From an uncultured Oscillospiraceae bacterium (lineage in GTDB: Bacteria > Bacillota_A > Clostridia > Oscillospirales > Oscillospiraceae): a stretch of 22,308 nucleotides of DNA. Position numbers and translations under genes: made by a program. Below are positions 8,154-14,836 of this stretch, piece by piece (position 1 is the first letter of the stretch; every line of letters begins with the position of its first letter). Below the pieces are notes generated by a model. It searched no databases. It worked only from the letters and a program-made list of their open reading frames with translations, and was not told the origin of the DNA. The stretch is from NCBI GenBank assembly GCA_900754605.1, contig CAAEDK010000288.1, positions 1-22,308 on the forward strand, given 5' to 3'.

Positions 8154-8176
8154 GAGTACGTGTAGTTTTATATAAT
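8148..8176 (+). promoter_or_regulatory. Consensus sigma-A promoter of the ZIP gene
   Basis: TTGACA (8148-8153), 17-bp spacer, TATAAT (8171-8176): an exact consensus promoter. Transcription should start near 8183, at the left edge of the operator box, giving a leader of about 255 nt before the ZIP start. The -35 overlaps the last codons of the decayed DUF4491 gene. Confidence 0.85.
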
Positions 8177-8184
8177 TATTCTGC

Positions 8185-8202
8185 GGTTAGTTATGGCTAA
8201 CC
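8185..8202 (+). promoter_or_regulatory. DtxR-like operator box 3 (ZIP gene)
   Basis: GGTTAG-TTATGG-CTAACC, a perfect 6-6-6 palindrome and the best of the five boxes. It starts 8 bp after the -10 hexamer, over the predicted start site, which suits simple repression. The same -10-to-box distance occurs at feoA. Confidence 0.75.
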
Positions 8203-8256
8203 ACAAGATGCATCCTGTTATGTTCGCAAAAACCGCAACTAGAAAAGAGGGCAATT

Positions 8257-8433
8257 ATGTTCAATTACCTGGAAATCCTTGGATCACAGAACCTCCCCAT
8301 TAAAGCTGATCTTTCCCATTTATCCCCCACAGCCCTAGACGGTGGATGCCATTTGCAGAAAAGGCAGTGGCAGACACTGGTGTGGGCGGTACAGCCACGT
8401 TTAAAAACAAACGTAGATTTAAGGCCGTTCTGA
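8257..8433 (+). CDS. Possible 58-codon leader ORF upstream of zip
   Basis: ATG at 8257 with AAGAGG at 8245-8250, 6 bp upstream, then 58 codons to a TGA at 8431-8433. The ORF ends 4 nt before the ATG of the ZIP gene, whose own ribosome site is poor (AAGG, 14 nt upstream). ZIP translation may therefore be coupled to this ORF. The protein begins MFNYLEILGSQNLPIK, ends basic and matches no family I know. It could be a real small protein, a regulatory leader peptide or a gene remnant. Placement and ribosome site are observed; function is unknown. Confidence 0.4.
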   Translation: MFNYLEILGSQNLPIKADLSHLSPTALDGGCHLQKRQWQTLVWAVQPRLKTNVDLRPF

Positions 8434-8437
8434 TCCT

Positions 8438-9220
8438 ATGGAAACACTGGTTATCTATGGCCTGCTGATTCCCTTTGTGGGCACCTCGCTAGGGTCTGCC
8501 TGCGTCTTTTTCCTGAAGAAAGGTTTGGGGGATCGGGTGCAACGGGGGTTGACCGGCTTTGCTTCTGGTGTCATGGTTGCTGCGTCTATCTGGAGCCTGC
8601 TGATTCCTGCTATGGATCAATCCTCCGGGGCGGGTTCTTTGGCCTTTCTGCCAGCGGTCATTGGCTTTTGGGCTGGCATCCTCTTTCTGCTGGGGTTAGA
8701 TCATCTGATTCCACACCTCCATCAAAAGAGTCACCACGCAGAAGGGCCTCATACGCGGTTGCGGCGCTCTACCATGATGGTGCTGGCTGTCACCCTTCAT
8801 AACATTCCGGAGGGAATGGCTGTAGGCGTGGTCTATGCAGGCTACCTAGCCGGAGACGGTCAAATCACCATGATGGGCGCTCTGGCCTTGTCTTTGGGCA
8901 TCGCCATCCAGAACTTCCCCGAGGGAGCTATTATCTCCATGCCCCTGCGAGCGGAGGGAATGAGTAAACCCCGAGCCTTTGCGGGAGGCGTACTCTCCGG
9001 TGCAGTAGAACCCCTGGGCGCTCTATTGACGATTCTGGCTGCTGGACTGGTGGTCCCGGCTCTTCCTTACCTGCTGAGTTTTGCTGCTGGTGCTATGATT
9101 TATGTGGTAGTGGAAGAACTGATCCCAGAAATGTCCCAGGGAAAGCACTCAGATATTGGTGCGCTGTCCTTCGCTGTGGGGTTCACTCTGATGATGGCAC
9201 TTGATGTGGCGCTGGGATAG
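8438..9220 (+). CDS. ZIP-family divalent metal transporter
   Basis: 260-aa integral membrane protein of the ZupT-like ZIP family, which brings Zn2+, Fe2+ or Mn2+ into the cytoplasm. Metal-site motifs are present: HNIPEG at residues 121-126 (fourth helix) and QNFPEG at 158-163 (fifth helix). A His-rich loop (HLHQKSHH, about 93-100) lies between helices 3 and 4, and EELIPEMSQGKHSD is near the end. Length and about eight hydrophobic segments are normal. Expression should depend on the consensus promoter and operator box upstream, so iron or manganese is a likelier substrate than zinc. That is inference from the box. Promoter, leader ORF and zip appear to be a single transcription unit. Confidence 0.92.
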   Translation: METLVIYGLLIPFVGTSLGSACVFFLKKGLGDRVQRGLTGFASGVMVAASIWSLLIPAMDQSSGAGSLAFLPAVIGFWAGILFLLGLDHLIPHLHQKSHHAEGPHTRLRRSTMMVLAVTLHNIPEGMAVGVVYAGYLAGDGQITMMGALALSLGIAIQNFPEGAIISMPLRAEGMSKPRAFAGGVLSGAVEPLGALLTILAAGLVVPALPYLLSFAAGAMIYVVVEELIPEMSQGKHSDIGALSFAVGFTLMMALDVALG

Positions 9221-9487
9221 AGGAACCTGAATATTTTGCGGCGAATTCAGGAATAGCTCTCACAGACAACACAGGTATATTTAGCGTCAATCGGGAACGC
9301 TGCAAATGCAATAAGCTTCTGGCCCCCAAAAAGCCGGGGAGTAAAAAAGAACGCTAGGATATCTTTACTGTCTAAGAAAAATATTTCTGCCCGATGCAAT
9401 AAAACACTTTGTCTGCGCGTTATATAGATGAACAGCAAAAAAACAGCCCCCCCGAAATTGCTGGAACAACAACTTTAGGAGGACTTT
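9221..9487 (+). other. Intergenic region between zip and the PepSY-repeat gene
   Basis: No gene is supported here. A 7-bp inverted repeat, CCTGAAT...ATTCAGG at about 9225-9252, follows the zip stop but has no T run, so it is at best a weak terminator. The PepSY-repeat gene's ribosome site is AGGAGG at 9477-9482. I did not find a convincing promoter; a TATATA at about 9421 lacks a clear -35. Confidence 0.4.
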
Positions 9488-10543
9488 ATGATGAAAAAGA
9501 ATTTTCCTAAGATCCTGGCAGGCTGCACCGCTATGGTGCTCATGACCGGAGCACTGCTCGTTCCCTCAATGGCGGTGAACGCCTCCGCCCATCAGGCGGT
9601 TCCCCATCTCCAACAGGCGTCCTATATCGGCGAGGCCAAAGCGAAGGAGATTGCCCTGAATCACGCTGGGGTGGATGCTTCCAAGGTGTCCTGGATCTTC
9701 GCCAAGCAGGACTATGACCACGGCCGGATGGAATACGATGTGGAATTTCTGTTTGGGAACAAGGAGTACGACTACAAAATCGACGCATCTACCGGCACTA
9801 TTCTCGGCTTCGATTATGATATTGAATGGCACATGACCGGTTCCGACACGGTGTCTCAGTCCAGTACCGATATTGGTGCGGAGAAGGCCAAATCCATCGC
9901 TTTGAAGCACGCAGGCTTGGCCGCCTCGGATACTGCGTTTATCTATGCCAACCTGGACTATGAGAACGGCCTCCGGGTGTATGATGTGGAGTTTTTCTCC
10001 GGCAATAAGGAGTATGACTACAAGATCAATGCCGCCACCGGGGATATCGTGAGCTTCGATCAGGATATTGAATGGTATGCGGCGGGCGGTTACCAGGCCC
10101 AGGCCAATACCGATATTGGCGCGGAGAAGGCCAAGTCCATCGCCCTGGAACACGCGGGCGTGGCTGCGGCGGACACGGTATTCATCAATGTCGAGCTGGA
10201 CTATGACGACGGCATGAGAGTGTACGACGTGGAATTCTTCTCTGGGAACAAGGAATATGACTACAAAATCGACGCCGCCAGCGGCGCGATCCTGGGCTTT
10301 GACTTTGATGTGGAGTGGTACACGGTTTCCAGCAAGGCCAGCGACTACATTGGCGAGGCGAAAGCGAAGCAGATCGTGGAGCAGGCCGCCGGTACCACGG
10401 GAGTTTACACCGAGTTCAAGCTGGAGGTGGATGACGGCCGTGTGCTTTACGAGGGCGAGATGCGCAGCGGCTGGATGGAATATGAGTTTGAAATCGATGC
10501 CGTGACCGGCGCGATCCTGGATTGGGACGCCGACTGGGATTGA
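9488..10543 (+). CDS. Secreted protein with four PepSY repeats
   Basis: 351 aa. Residues 1 to about 34 form a signal peptide (basic start, hydrophobic core LAGCTAMVLMTGALLVPSMA, probable cleavage after NASA). The rest is four PepSY-like repeats beginning at about residues 46, 128, 209 and 287. Each opens with a [DY]IG[AE][EA]KAK helix and contains a strand such as VYDVEFFSGNKEYDYKI. The two middle repeats are offset by exactly 81 residues (243 nt) and are close at the DNA level, so one probably arose by duplication. The mature protein is very acidic, with D/E-rich strand ends. PepSY domains commonly act as inhibitory or chaperone modules near proteases, but no protease is encoded nearby. The lack of an anchor suggests a free extracytoplasmic protein. 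AGGAGG lies 5 bp before the ATG; the next codon is also ATG. Confidence 0.88.
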   Translation: MMKKNFPKILAGCTAMVLMTGALLVPSMAVNASAHQAVPHLQQASYIGEAKAKEIALNHAGVDASKVSWIFAKQDYDHGRMEYDVEFLFGNKEYDYKIDASTGTILGFDYDIEWHMTGSDTVSQSSTDIGAEKAKSIALKHAGLAASDTAFIYANLDYENGLRVYDVEFFSGNKEYDYKINAATGDIVSFDQDIEWYAAGGYQAQANTDIGAEKAKSIALEHAGVAAADTVFINVELDYDDGMRVYDVEFFSGNKEYDYKIDAASGAILGFDFDVEWYTVSSKASDYIGEAKAKQIVEQAAGTTGVYTEFKLEVDDGRVLYEGEMRSGWMEYEFEIDAVTGAILDWDADWD

Positions 10544-10618
10544 CCGCCACCTTCCAGATCAGATTCACTAACTTCTTGCAATCTGTCAAATGAGATGGCA
10601 AAATAAAACCAAGCGAGC

Positions 10619-10668
10619 GGTGCCCTGCACGTAACTAGTCTTACGTGCAGGGCACTATTTTTCTTTAC
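10619..10668 (+). terminator. Terminator after the PepSY-repeat gene
   Basis: Perfect 15-bp stem (GTGCCCTGCACGTAA at 10620-10634, partner at 10641-10655) with a 6-nt loop, followed by TATTTTTCTTT. Strong plus-strand rho-independent terminator. There is no T run on the minus side. Confidence 0.9.
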
Positions 10669-10830
10669 ATAGGAGTTGTATTTGCTATGCCAAGGACAGA
10701 ATTTCAAAATTTCCAGTGCCCCCTGCACATTCAAAATGAGAAAAATTTGTAATCGCGTTAATAGGGCGAATTCAAAATCATTTAATGATGCATAAGAAGA
10801 TTATCATGCCTTTCATTGGTCTGCTGCTAT

Positions 10831-11196
10831 TCAGTCCGAGAAGCGAGTTAGTGATTTCAGAGCCAAAAAACTTTCGGCACTGATCGCATGTTCCATCTTG
10901 CATGCATCGCTGGAAGCAATGTTTTCGTCAACACCAAGACTAACCAGCAGATTGAACAGGACGTTGTGTTTTTCCATCATCTCTTTGGCGATTTTTAACC
11001 CTTTTCTGGTCAGGTGGATTTCTTTCCTATCGTCCACGCAGACAAATCCCTCTTCGACAAGTGACCTGACAGTAGTGGATACGGTAGGGCGCGAAACAGA
11101 TAAATAATCAGCCAGCTGATAAGGACGGACCTCCCCCCAGCGCGACAAGCTATAAATCGCTTTTACGTAGTTTTCCATTGTCTCTTTCAAGACCAT
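10831..11196 (-). CDS. Short DtxR-family metal-dependent regulator (copy 1)
   Basis: 121-aa DtxR/MntR-family repressor. A winged helix (about 7-65, recognition region VSRPTVSTTVRSLVEEGFV) is followed by the dimerisation domain; the C-terminal SH3-like domain of classical DtxR is absent. The iron-type ligand set is partly present: C99, E102 and H103 in DACKMEH, with H77 in EKHNV. The N-terminal residue matching DtxR Met10 is Asn (MENYVKAIY). Its metal site thus differs from copy 2 at 14078. It lies downstream of the feo operon on the same strand but beyond the feo terminator. An extended -10 (TGC-TATGAT, 11239-11244 on the minus strand) suggests its own promoter. It has no operator box of its own. 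Confidence 0.85.
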   Translation of the reverse strand: MVLKETMENYVKAIYSLSRWGEVRPYQLADYLSVSRPTVSTTVRSLVEEGFVCVDDRKEIHLTRKGLKIAKEMMEKHNVLFNLLVSLGVDENIASSDACKMEHAISAESFLALKSLTRFSD

Positions 11197-11256
11197 AGAG
11201 CAGCGTCGTCCTTCCTAGCGTTTTACAAGGCAACGGGAATCATAGCATACGTGTAG

Positions 11257-11295
11257 AAAAAGGTTGCGGCTTTCCAACAGAAAAGCCGCAACCTT
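11257..11295 (-). terminator. Terminator of the feo operon
   Basis: Perfect 14-bp stem (11260-11273 with 11282-11295) and an 8-nt loop, followed on the minus strand by TTTTTC. It lies 13 bp past the stop of the Cys-rich Feo protein, closing the feoB transcript. Confidence 0.9.
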
Positions 11296-11307
11296 CTCTT
11301 TCACATA

Positions 11308-11478
11308 TCAGTTGTGACCCTTACCGCAGCTGCAGTGGGAACTATCTTTCTTGGAACCACAGGAGCAGCCGTCCGGGCATCCAATGCACTTTTTACCGCT
11401 CTTTTTCGCTTTGTAGACATAGAAAGCGGCAGCCGCAACAATGACCACAAGAACTGCAACTACAATGAAATCAATCAT
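11308..11478 (-). CDS. FeoB-associated Cys-rich membrane protein
   Basis: 56 aa. One N-terminal membrane helix (about residues 3-22, DFIVVAVLVVIVAAAAFYVY) is followed by a Lys-rich stretch and a Cys/His-rich tail (CIGCPDGCSCG, then HCSCGKGH) with six Cys. This is the pattern of the small Cys-rich proteins encoded after feoB in many Firmicutes (PF12669 type). They are thought to assist ferrous iron handling at FeoB, perhaps in place of FeoC. The ATG overlaps the feoB stop by one base (TGATG), so translation is coupled to feoB. Confidence 0.9.
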   Translation of the reverse strand: MIDFIVVAVLVVIVAAAAFYVYKAKKSGKKCIGCPDGCSCGSKKDSSHCSCGKGHN

Positions 11479-13481
11479 CAGGACTTCGCCCCACTTAACG
11501 CATACTCACTCTTGAGATCCTTCTGGGTTCTCATGCACAGGTAGACAAGGATCGCCGCAAAGACAACCACCGCGATGAGGCCGGGGGCAAAGCCCGCGCC
11601 CAGAGAGCCGGTGGTGATCAGCGTGCCGATCTGGTAAACCAGGTAGCCCACCGTGTAGCCGGTGCCCAGCTGCAGGCCGATGCCGGCCCACAGCCACTTC
11701 CCGCTCTTCATCTCAGAGTTCATAGCGCCAATAGCGGCAAAGCAGGGCGGCGTGTACAGGTTGAACATCAGGTAGGCCAGAGCAGCTACCTTGGTGATGG
11801 CGATGACACCCGCCACCTCGGCGCCTGCGCCTTCCATCATCTCCAGCGCATCGGTATCGATCAGGTTCTCCAGGCCCACGAAGCAGACGGCCAGGGTACC
11901 CACCACGTTCTCCTTGGCAATAAAGCCGGTAACAGCGGCGGCGGCCAGCTGCCAACTGAGCACACCCACGATGGGGACCAGCAGGTACGCAAAGGGTCCA
12001 GCGATGGAGGCAAGGATGGAGCTGTCGGCAGTCTCGGCCACCTGGAAGCTCCACGTGAAGGTCTGCATGATCTGCACGGCGGTGTTGCACAGCAGGATGA
12101 TCGTGGCAGCCTTCACGATGTAGGCCCAGCCCCGGGCGCACATGGCCTTGAAGGCAAACACCAGGGAAGGCACTTTGTATTCGGGCAGCTCGATGATGAA
12201 GAAGGATTTCCGGTTCTTGTATCCGGCGATCTTGTTTACCAGCAGAGCGCCCAGGAAAATAAGTATGATACCGGTGAAATACATGAGGAAGCTCACCCAG
12301 CCCGCGTCGTCAAAGAAGGCGCCGGCAAACAGGGCGATGACGGGGATCTTGGCGCCGCACGGCATGAACGGGGTCAACATGGCGGTCGCCCGGCGTTCGC
12401 GCTCGTTGCGGATGGTGCGGCTGGCCATAACACCGGGGATGGCGCAGCCAGTGCCGATGACAAAGGGGATCACGGATTTGCCGGAAAGACCCACTTTCTT
12501 GAAAATGGGGTCCAGCACCACGGAGACACGGGACATATAGCCGCAGTCTTCCAGTAGGGCGATGAGGAAGTACATGATCATGACCAGAGGCAGGAAGCCA
12601 ACCACAGCGCCCACGCCGCCGATAATACCATCAGCCAGCAGAGCGGTCAGCAGGGGGTTGGCGTCGGCCAGAAGCTCGGTCACATATCCCTGGAACGTCT
12701 CGATCCACGCTACCAGCGTGTCCGCAATCAGGGGGCCGACCCAGACCTGAGAGATCTGGAACACCAGGAACATTACCACCGCAAAGATGGGAATACCCAG
12801 GAGCTTGTTGGTGAGGATATTGTCAATGGCGTCCCCGGTGCCCTTCTCACGGGTGAGGACCTTCCGCTTCTCCACCTTGGACACGATCTGGTTGACAAAG
12901 GCAAAACGCTTGCGGTCGGCCTCTTCCACGACCTTTTTATCGGTCAGGTCGATATCGCCCTGGGTGTAAGGGGCTTTCTGCCCCTTGCCGTTCAAGGCGA
13001 CTGCCGCATCCACCACCGCTTTCAGACCCTCGGAGGAGATAGATACCGTCTCCACAACGGGACAGCCCAGCTTGGCGGAAAGAGCGGCAACATCAATGGT
13101 GGTCTGCTTTTTTGCATTGATGTCGCTCTTGTTCAGGGCGACCACAACAGGAATGCCCAGTTCCAACAGTTGCGTGGTGAAAAACAGGCTGCGGCTGAGG
13201 TTTGTGGCGTCCACAATGTTGATGATGGCGTCAGGGTGCTCATGCCGCACATAAGAACTGGTGATGCTCTCCTCTGACGTAAAAGGCGACATGGAATAAG
13301 CACCGGGCAGATCTACGGCGATGAGTTCTTCTGTCCCACTGTAGTAGGCCTTCTTGATGGGGTGTTCTTTCTTTTCCACCGTCACGCCGGCCCAGTTGCC
13401 CACCTTTTCATTCCGTCCAGTAAGAGCGTTGTACATGGTGGTTTTGCCGGAGTTCGGGTTGCCTGTTAAGGCAATGCGCAT
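11478..13481 (-). CDS. feoB: Ferrous iron transporter FeoB
   Basis: 667-aa Fe2+ uptake protein of the inner membrane. The N-terminal G domain has G1 GNPNSGKTT (7-15), G2 around GVTVE (32-36), G3 DLPG (57-60) and G4 NKSD (117-120), then the helical domain. The membrane part carries the two gate repeats, with GTGCAIPGVMASRTI and PFMPCGAKIPVIALF in the first and GFIAKENVVGTLAVCFVG in the second. The start is the ATG at 13479-13481, which directly precedes the G1 strand and has AGGAGG about 9 bp upstream. An ATG 45 bp further up would add 15 basic residues without a ribosome site. The gene is preceded by its own operator box in the 141-bp gap after feoA and followed by the Cys-rich partner. It may thus be transcribed both from the feoA promoter and from a local one. 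Confidence 0.97.
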   Translation of the reverse strand: MRIALTGNPNSGKTTMYNALTGRNEKVGNWAGVTVEKKEHPIKKAYYSGTEELIAVDLPGAYSMSPFTSEESITSSYVRHEHPDAIINIVDATNLSRSLFFTTQLLELGIPVVVALNKSDINAKKQTTIDVAALSAKLGCPVVETVSISSEGLKAVVDAAVALNGKGQKAPYTQGDIDLTDKKVVEEADRKRFAFVNQIVSKVEKRKVLTREKGTGDAIDNILTNKLLGIPIFAVVMFLVFQISQVWVGPLIADTLVAWIETFQGYVTELLADANPLLTALLADGIIGGVGAVVGFLPLVMIMYFLIALLEDCGYMSRVSVVLDPIFKKVGLSGKSVIPFVIGTGCAIPGVMASRTIRNERERRATAMLTPFMPCGAKIPVIALFAGAFFDDAGWVSFLMYFTGIILIFLGALLVNKIAGYKNRKSFFIIELPEYKVPSLVFAFKAMCARGWAYIVKAATIILLCNTAVQIMQTFTWSFQVAETADSSILASIAGPFAYLLVPIVGVLSWQLAAAAVTGFIAKENVVGTLAVCFVGLENLIDTDALEMMEGAGAEVAGVIAITKVAALAYLMFNLYTPPCFAAIGAMNSEMKSGKWLWAGIGLQLGTGYTVGYLVYQIGTLITTGSLGAGFAPGLIAVVVFAAILVYLCMRTQKDLKSEYALSGAKS

Positions 13482-13529
13482 GGGTATCTTCCTCCTCTTT
13501 CTGATGTTCTCTATATTACAACACACATC

Positions 13530-13547
13530 GGTTGCTATTCGCTAACC
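13530..13547 (-). promoter_or_regulatory. DtxR-like operator box 4 (feoB)
   Basis: Plus-strand GGTTGC-TATTCG-CTAACC. One half is perfect and the other has GC in place of AG; outside the box the symmetry extends by one base (CGGTT...AACCG). It lies 48 bp upstream of the feoB start. On the minus strand a possible -10 (TAATAT) lies between box and gene, with a poor -35 inside the box. This would permit a secondary, repressible feoB promoter. Confidence 0.6.
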
Positions 13548-13572
13548 GTTATGTATAGTAAACCCCTATTTC

Positions 13573-13610
13573 GTGCCGCTGATCCCCCCCTTTGTCGGCA
13601 TCAGCGGCAC
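13573..13610. other. Strong hairpin between feoA and feoB
   Basis: Perfect 11-bp inverted repeat: GTGCCGCTGAT (13573-13583) and ATCAGCGGCAC (13600-13610), with a 16-nt loop containing a C7 run. It begins 13 bp after the feoA stop. No T run follows on either strand, so it is not a normal terminator. It could stabilise the 3' end of feoA mRNA or tune the feoA:feoB ratio. Confidence 0.6.
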
Positions 13611-13622
13611 AGATCAGATCCA

Positions 13623-13835
13623 TCAAATCAAAATTGCATCTGCCAACTGGTTATCAATGTTATACCGGCCGTCCTTGATGGAAACGACACAACTGTCCTT
13701 CAAATGAGAAACCACTGTAATGGGTTCCCCCTCATAACACCCAAGAGAAAATAGAAAGGTTTTCAACTCCTCGTCATCGGTGTCAATTTGCCGGACAATG
13801 TATTCCTTTTCTTCTACGGCATCTTTCAAAGTCAT
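13623..13835 (-). CDS. feoA: Ferrous iron transport accessory protein FeoA
   Basis: 70-aa cytoplasmic SH3-like protein that partners FeoB. The FeoA pattern is seen: LKDAVEEKEYIVRQID, then LFSLGCYEGEPITVV, SCVVSIKDGRYNIDNQLADAI at the end. The central Gly-rich turn and the C-terminal strand with the DGR and LA residues fit the family. Start choice: the ATG at 13833-13835 lies 6-7 nt from AGGTGA. An in-frame GTG at 13842-13844 is part of that ribosome site and is rejected. It is the first gene of the feo operon, expressed from a strong promoter with an operator box in the region shared with the divergent dtxR-like gene. Confidence 0.9.
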   Translation of the reverse strand: MTLKDAVEEKEYIVRQIDTDDEELKTFLFSLGCYEGEPITVVSHLKDSCVVSIKDGRYNIDNQLADAILI

Positions 13836-13899
13836 TTCGTTCACCTATTCTCTCATTTTATATTTCAGTCAGCAAAAGCTGGCGGCGACTCACGAAATA

Positions 13900-13917
13900 A
13901 GTTAGCATTTTCTAACC
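13900..13917 (-). promoter_or_regulatory. DtxR-like operator box 5 (feoA)
   Basis: Plus-strand AGTTAG-CATTTT-CTAACC, 18 bp, matching RGTTAG-N6-CTAAYY. On the minus strand it starts exactly 8 bp after the feoA -10, over the start site, as at zip. It lies between feoA and the divergent regulator gene, but too far from the latter's promoter to be an obvious operator for it. Confidence 0.75.
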
Positions 13918-13925
13918 GGCTACAT

Positions 13926-13954
13926 AATATATCGCAAACCATCGTTTTTGTCAA
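13926..13954 (-). promoter_or_regulatory. feoA promoter
   Basis: Minus strand: TTGACA (13949-13954), 17-bp spacer, TATATT (13926-13931). Near-consensus sigma-A promoter, with the predicted start near 13919 inside the operator-proximal region. The leader to the feoA start is about 85 nt. Confidence 0.8.
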
Positions 13955-14019
13955 GAGTCATATTTACAGATTGTTCACTTTTGAATGGCAACTCTTATCC
14001 ATCTCGAAAATCAAAATGA

Positions 14020-14049
14020 TTGTAAAACTGCTACGATTTATGATATAAT
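14020..14049 (+). promoter_or_regulatory. Promoter of the second DtxR-type regulator
   Basis: TTGTAA (14020-14025), 18-bp spacer, TATAAT (14044-14049), with the start codon 28 bp further on. No operator box overlaps it, so this regulator appears not to be controlled by the RGTTAG box. Confidence 0.65.
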
Positions 14050-14077
14050 TGAAAAAACTGAACTAATGGAGGTCACT

Positions 14078-14437
14078 ATGTCGATTTATGAATCCGGCCA
14101 GATGTATCTGGAGACGATCTATATACTCTCTCAGAAAAAGAGCCACGTGCGTGCAATCGACGTAGGCGAGCAGATGGGATACTCCAAGCCCAGTGTCAGC
14201 CGCGCTCTGTCAATTTTGAAACGGGATGACTATGTTTCTGTGGATGACACCGGTGGAATCTCTTTGACAGCGAAGGGTATGGAAGTTGCCAAAACAATGT
14301 ACACTCGTCACACTGTTCTATCTCAACTACTCATGAGGTTGGGAGTGGATGAAAAGACCGCTACAGAAGATGCCTGTAAAATTGAACATGTTATTAGCGA
14401 AAAATCTTTTGCGGCAATACAAAAATACTGGATGTAA
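14078..14437 (+). CDS. Short DtxR-family metal-dependent regulator (copy 2)
   Basis: 119-aa DtxR/IdeR-type repressor lacking the SH3-like domain. The winged helix has recognition region YSKPSVSRALSILKRDDYV. The primary iron-site residues are all recognisable: Met9 (GQMYLETIY, equivalent to DtxR Met10) and C100, E103, H104 (DACKIEHVIS); H78 (TRHTV) matches an ancillary ligand. This is the better candidate for the iron-sensing repressor of the five boxes. Start choice: GGAGG lies 5-6 bp before the ATG at 14078-14080. An upstream in-frame ATG at 13985 has no ribosome site, and the -10 lies downstream of it. It is divergent from feoA. About 40% identity to copy 1 by eye, with the same DACK-x-EH core. 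Confidence 0.9.
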   Translation: MSIYESGQMYLETIYILSQKKSHVRAIDVGEQMGYSKPSVSRALSILKRDDYVSVDDTGGISLTAKGMEVAKTMYTRHTVLSQLLMRLGVDEKTATEDACKIEHVISEKSFAAIQKYWM

Positions 14438-14620
14438 ATTTCTAATCACTTTGGGGCAAAATTTCATCCATGTGATATCAAGCATCACGCAAAAACAATT
14501 CTTCCTCTTTGGGATGAGCCATCGGACGATTTTCTTCTCTCTATATTGAGGAATCACCAGAGTATTTGCGCTATACTGGTACTGGAAAGTAAGTCGAAAG
14601 AAAGTCGTGTCTACAGCACG

Positions 14621-14770
14621 AGTGAAAGGACCTATATCTGCTGTGATCTGAAAAGTCTTTATATTAGTATGGGTGTATTGCGTACAGTCTGGGCCCCATT
14701 GGCCACCAATCTCACAGTCGCGTATCTGAGCCGCACAGAAAAGGCCATCGTCCTAACAGTCATTTCTTTC
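14621..14770 (+). pseudogene. Remnant of a Y-family DNA polymerase gene (UvrX/ImpB-like)
   Basis: The translated stretch SERTYICCDLKSLYISMG, followed by LATNLTVAYLSRTEKAIVLTV, matches the N-terminus of Clostridial Y-family repair polymerases. Their usual form, from memory, reads RTYxCIDLKSFYASVE ... TTNLVVADxSRTEKTICLAVSP. The first catalytic Asp (in DLKS) is kept, but the invariant FYASVE motif is changed to LYISMG and the match stops after about 50 residues. The surrounding frame from 14546 to 14794 has no ribosome site. It looks like the stub of a deleted gene. From 14438 to 14620 I see no gene. Confidence 0.6.
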
Positions 14771-14836
14771 CGCATAAATCTAATTGAACAATAATCAAAT
14801 TTTTACACCCCTACACTATAAGGAGAGATGAAAATC

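Noticed and set aside
10679..10752. 21-codon ORF starting MPRTEFQNF after AGGAG, like the start of DUF2798 proteins
   Set aside because: Only about nine residues match and the rest diverges; at most a tiny gene scar, too short to support.
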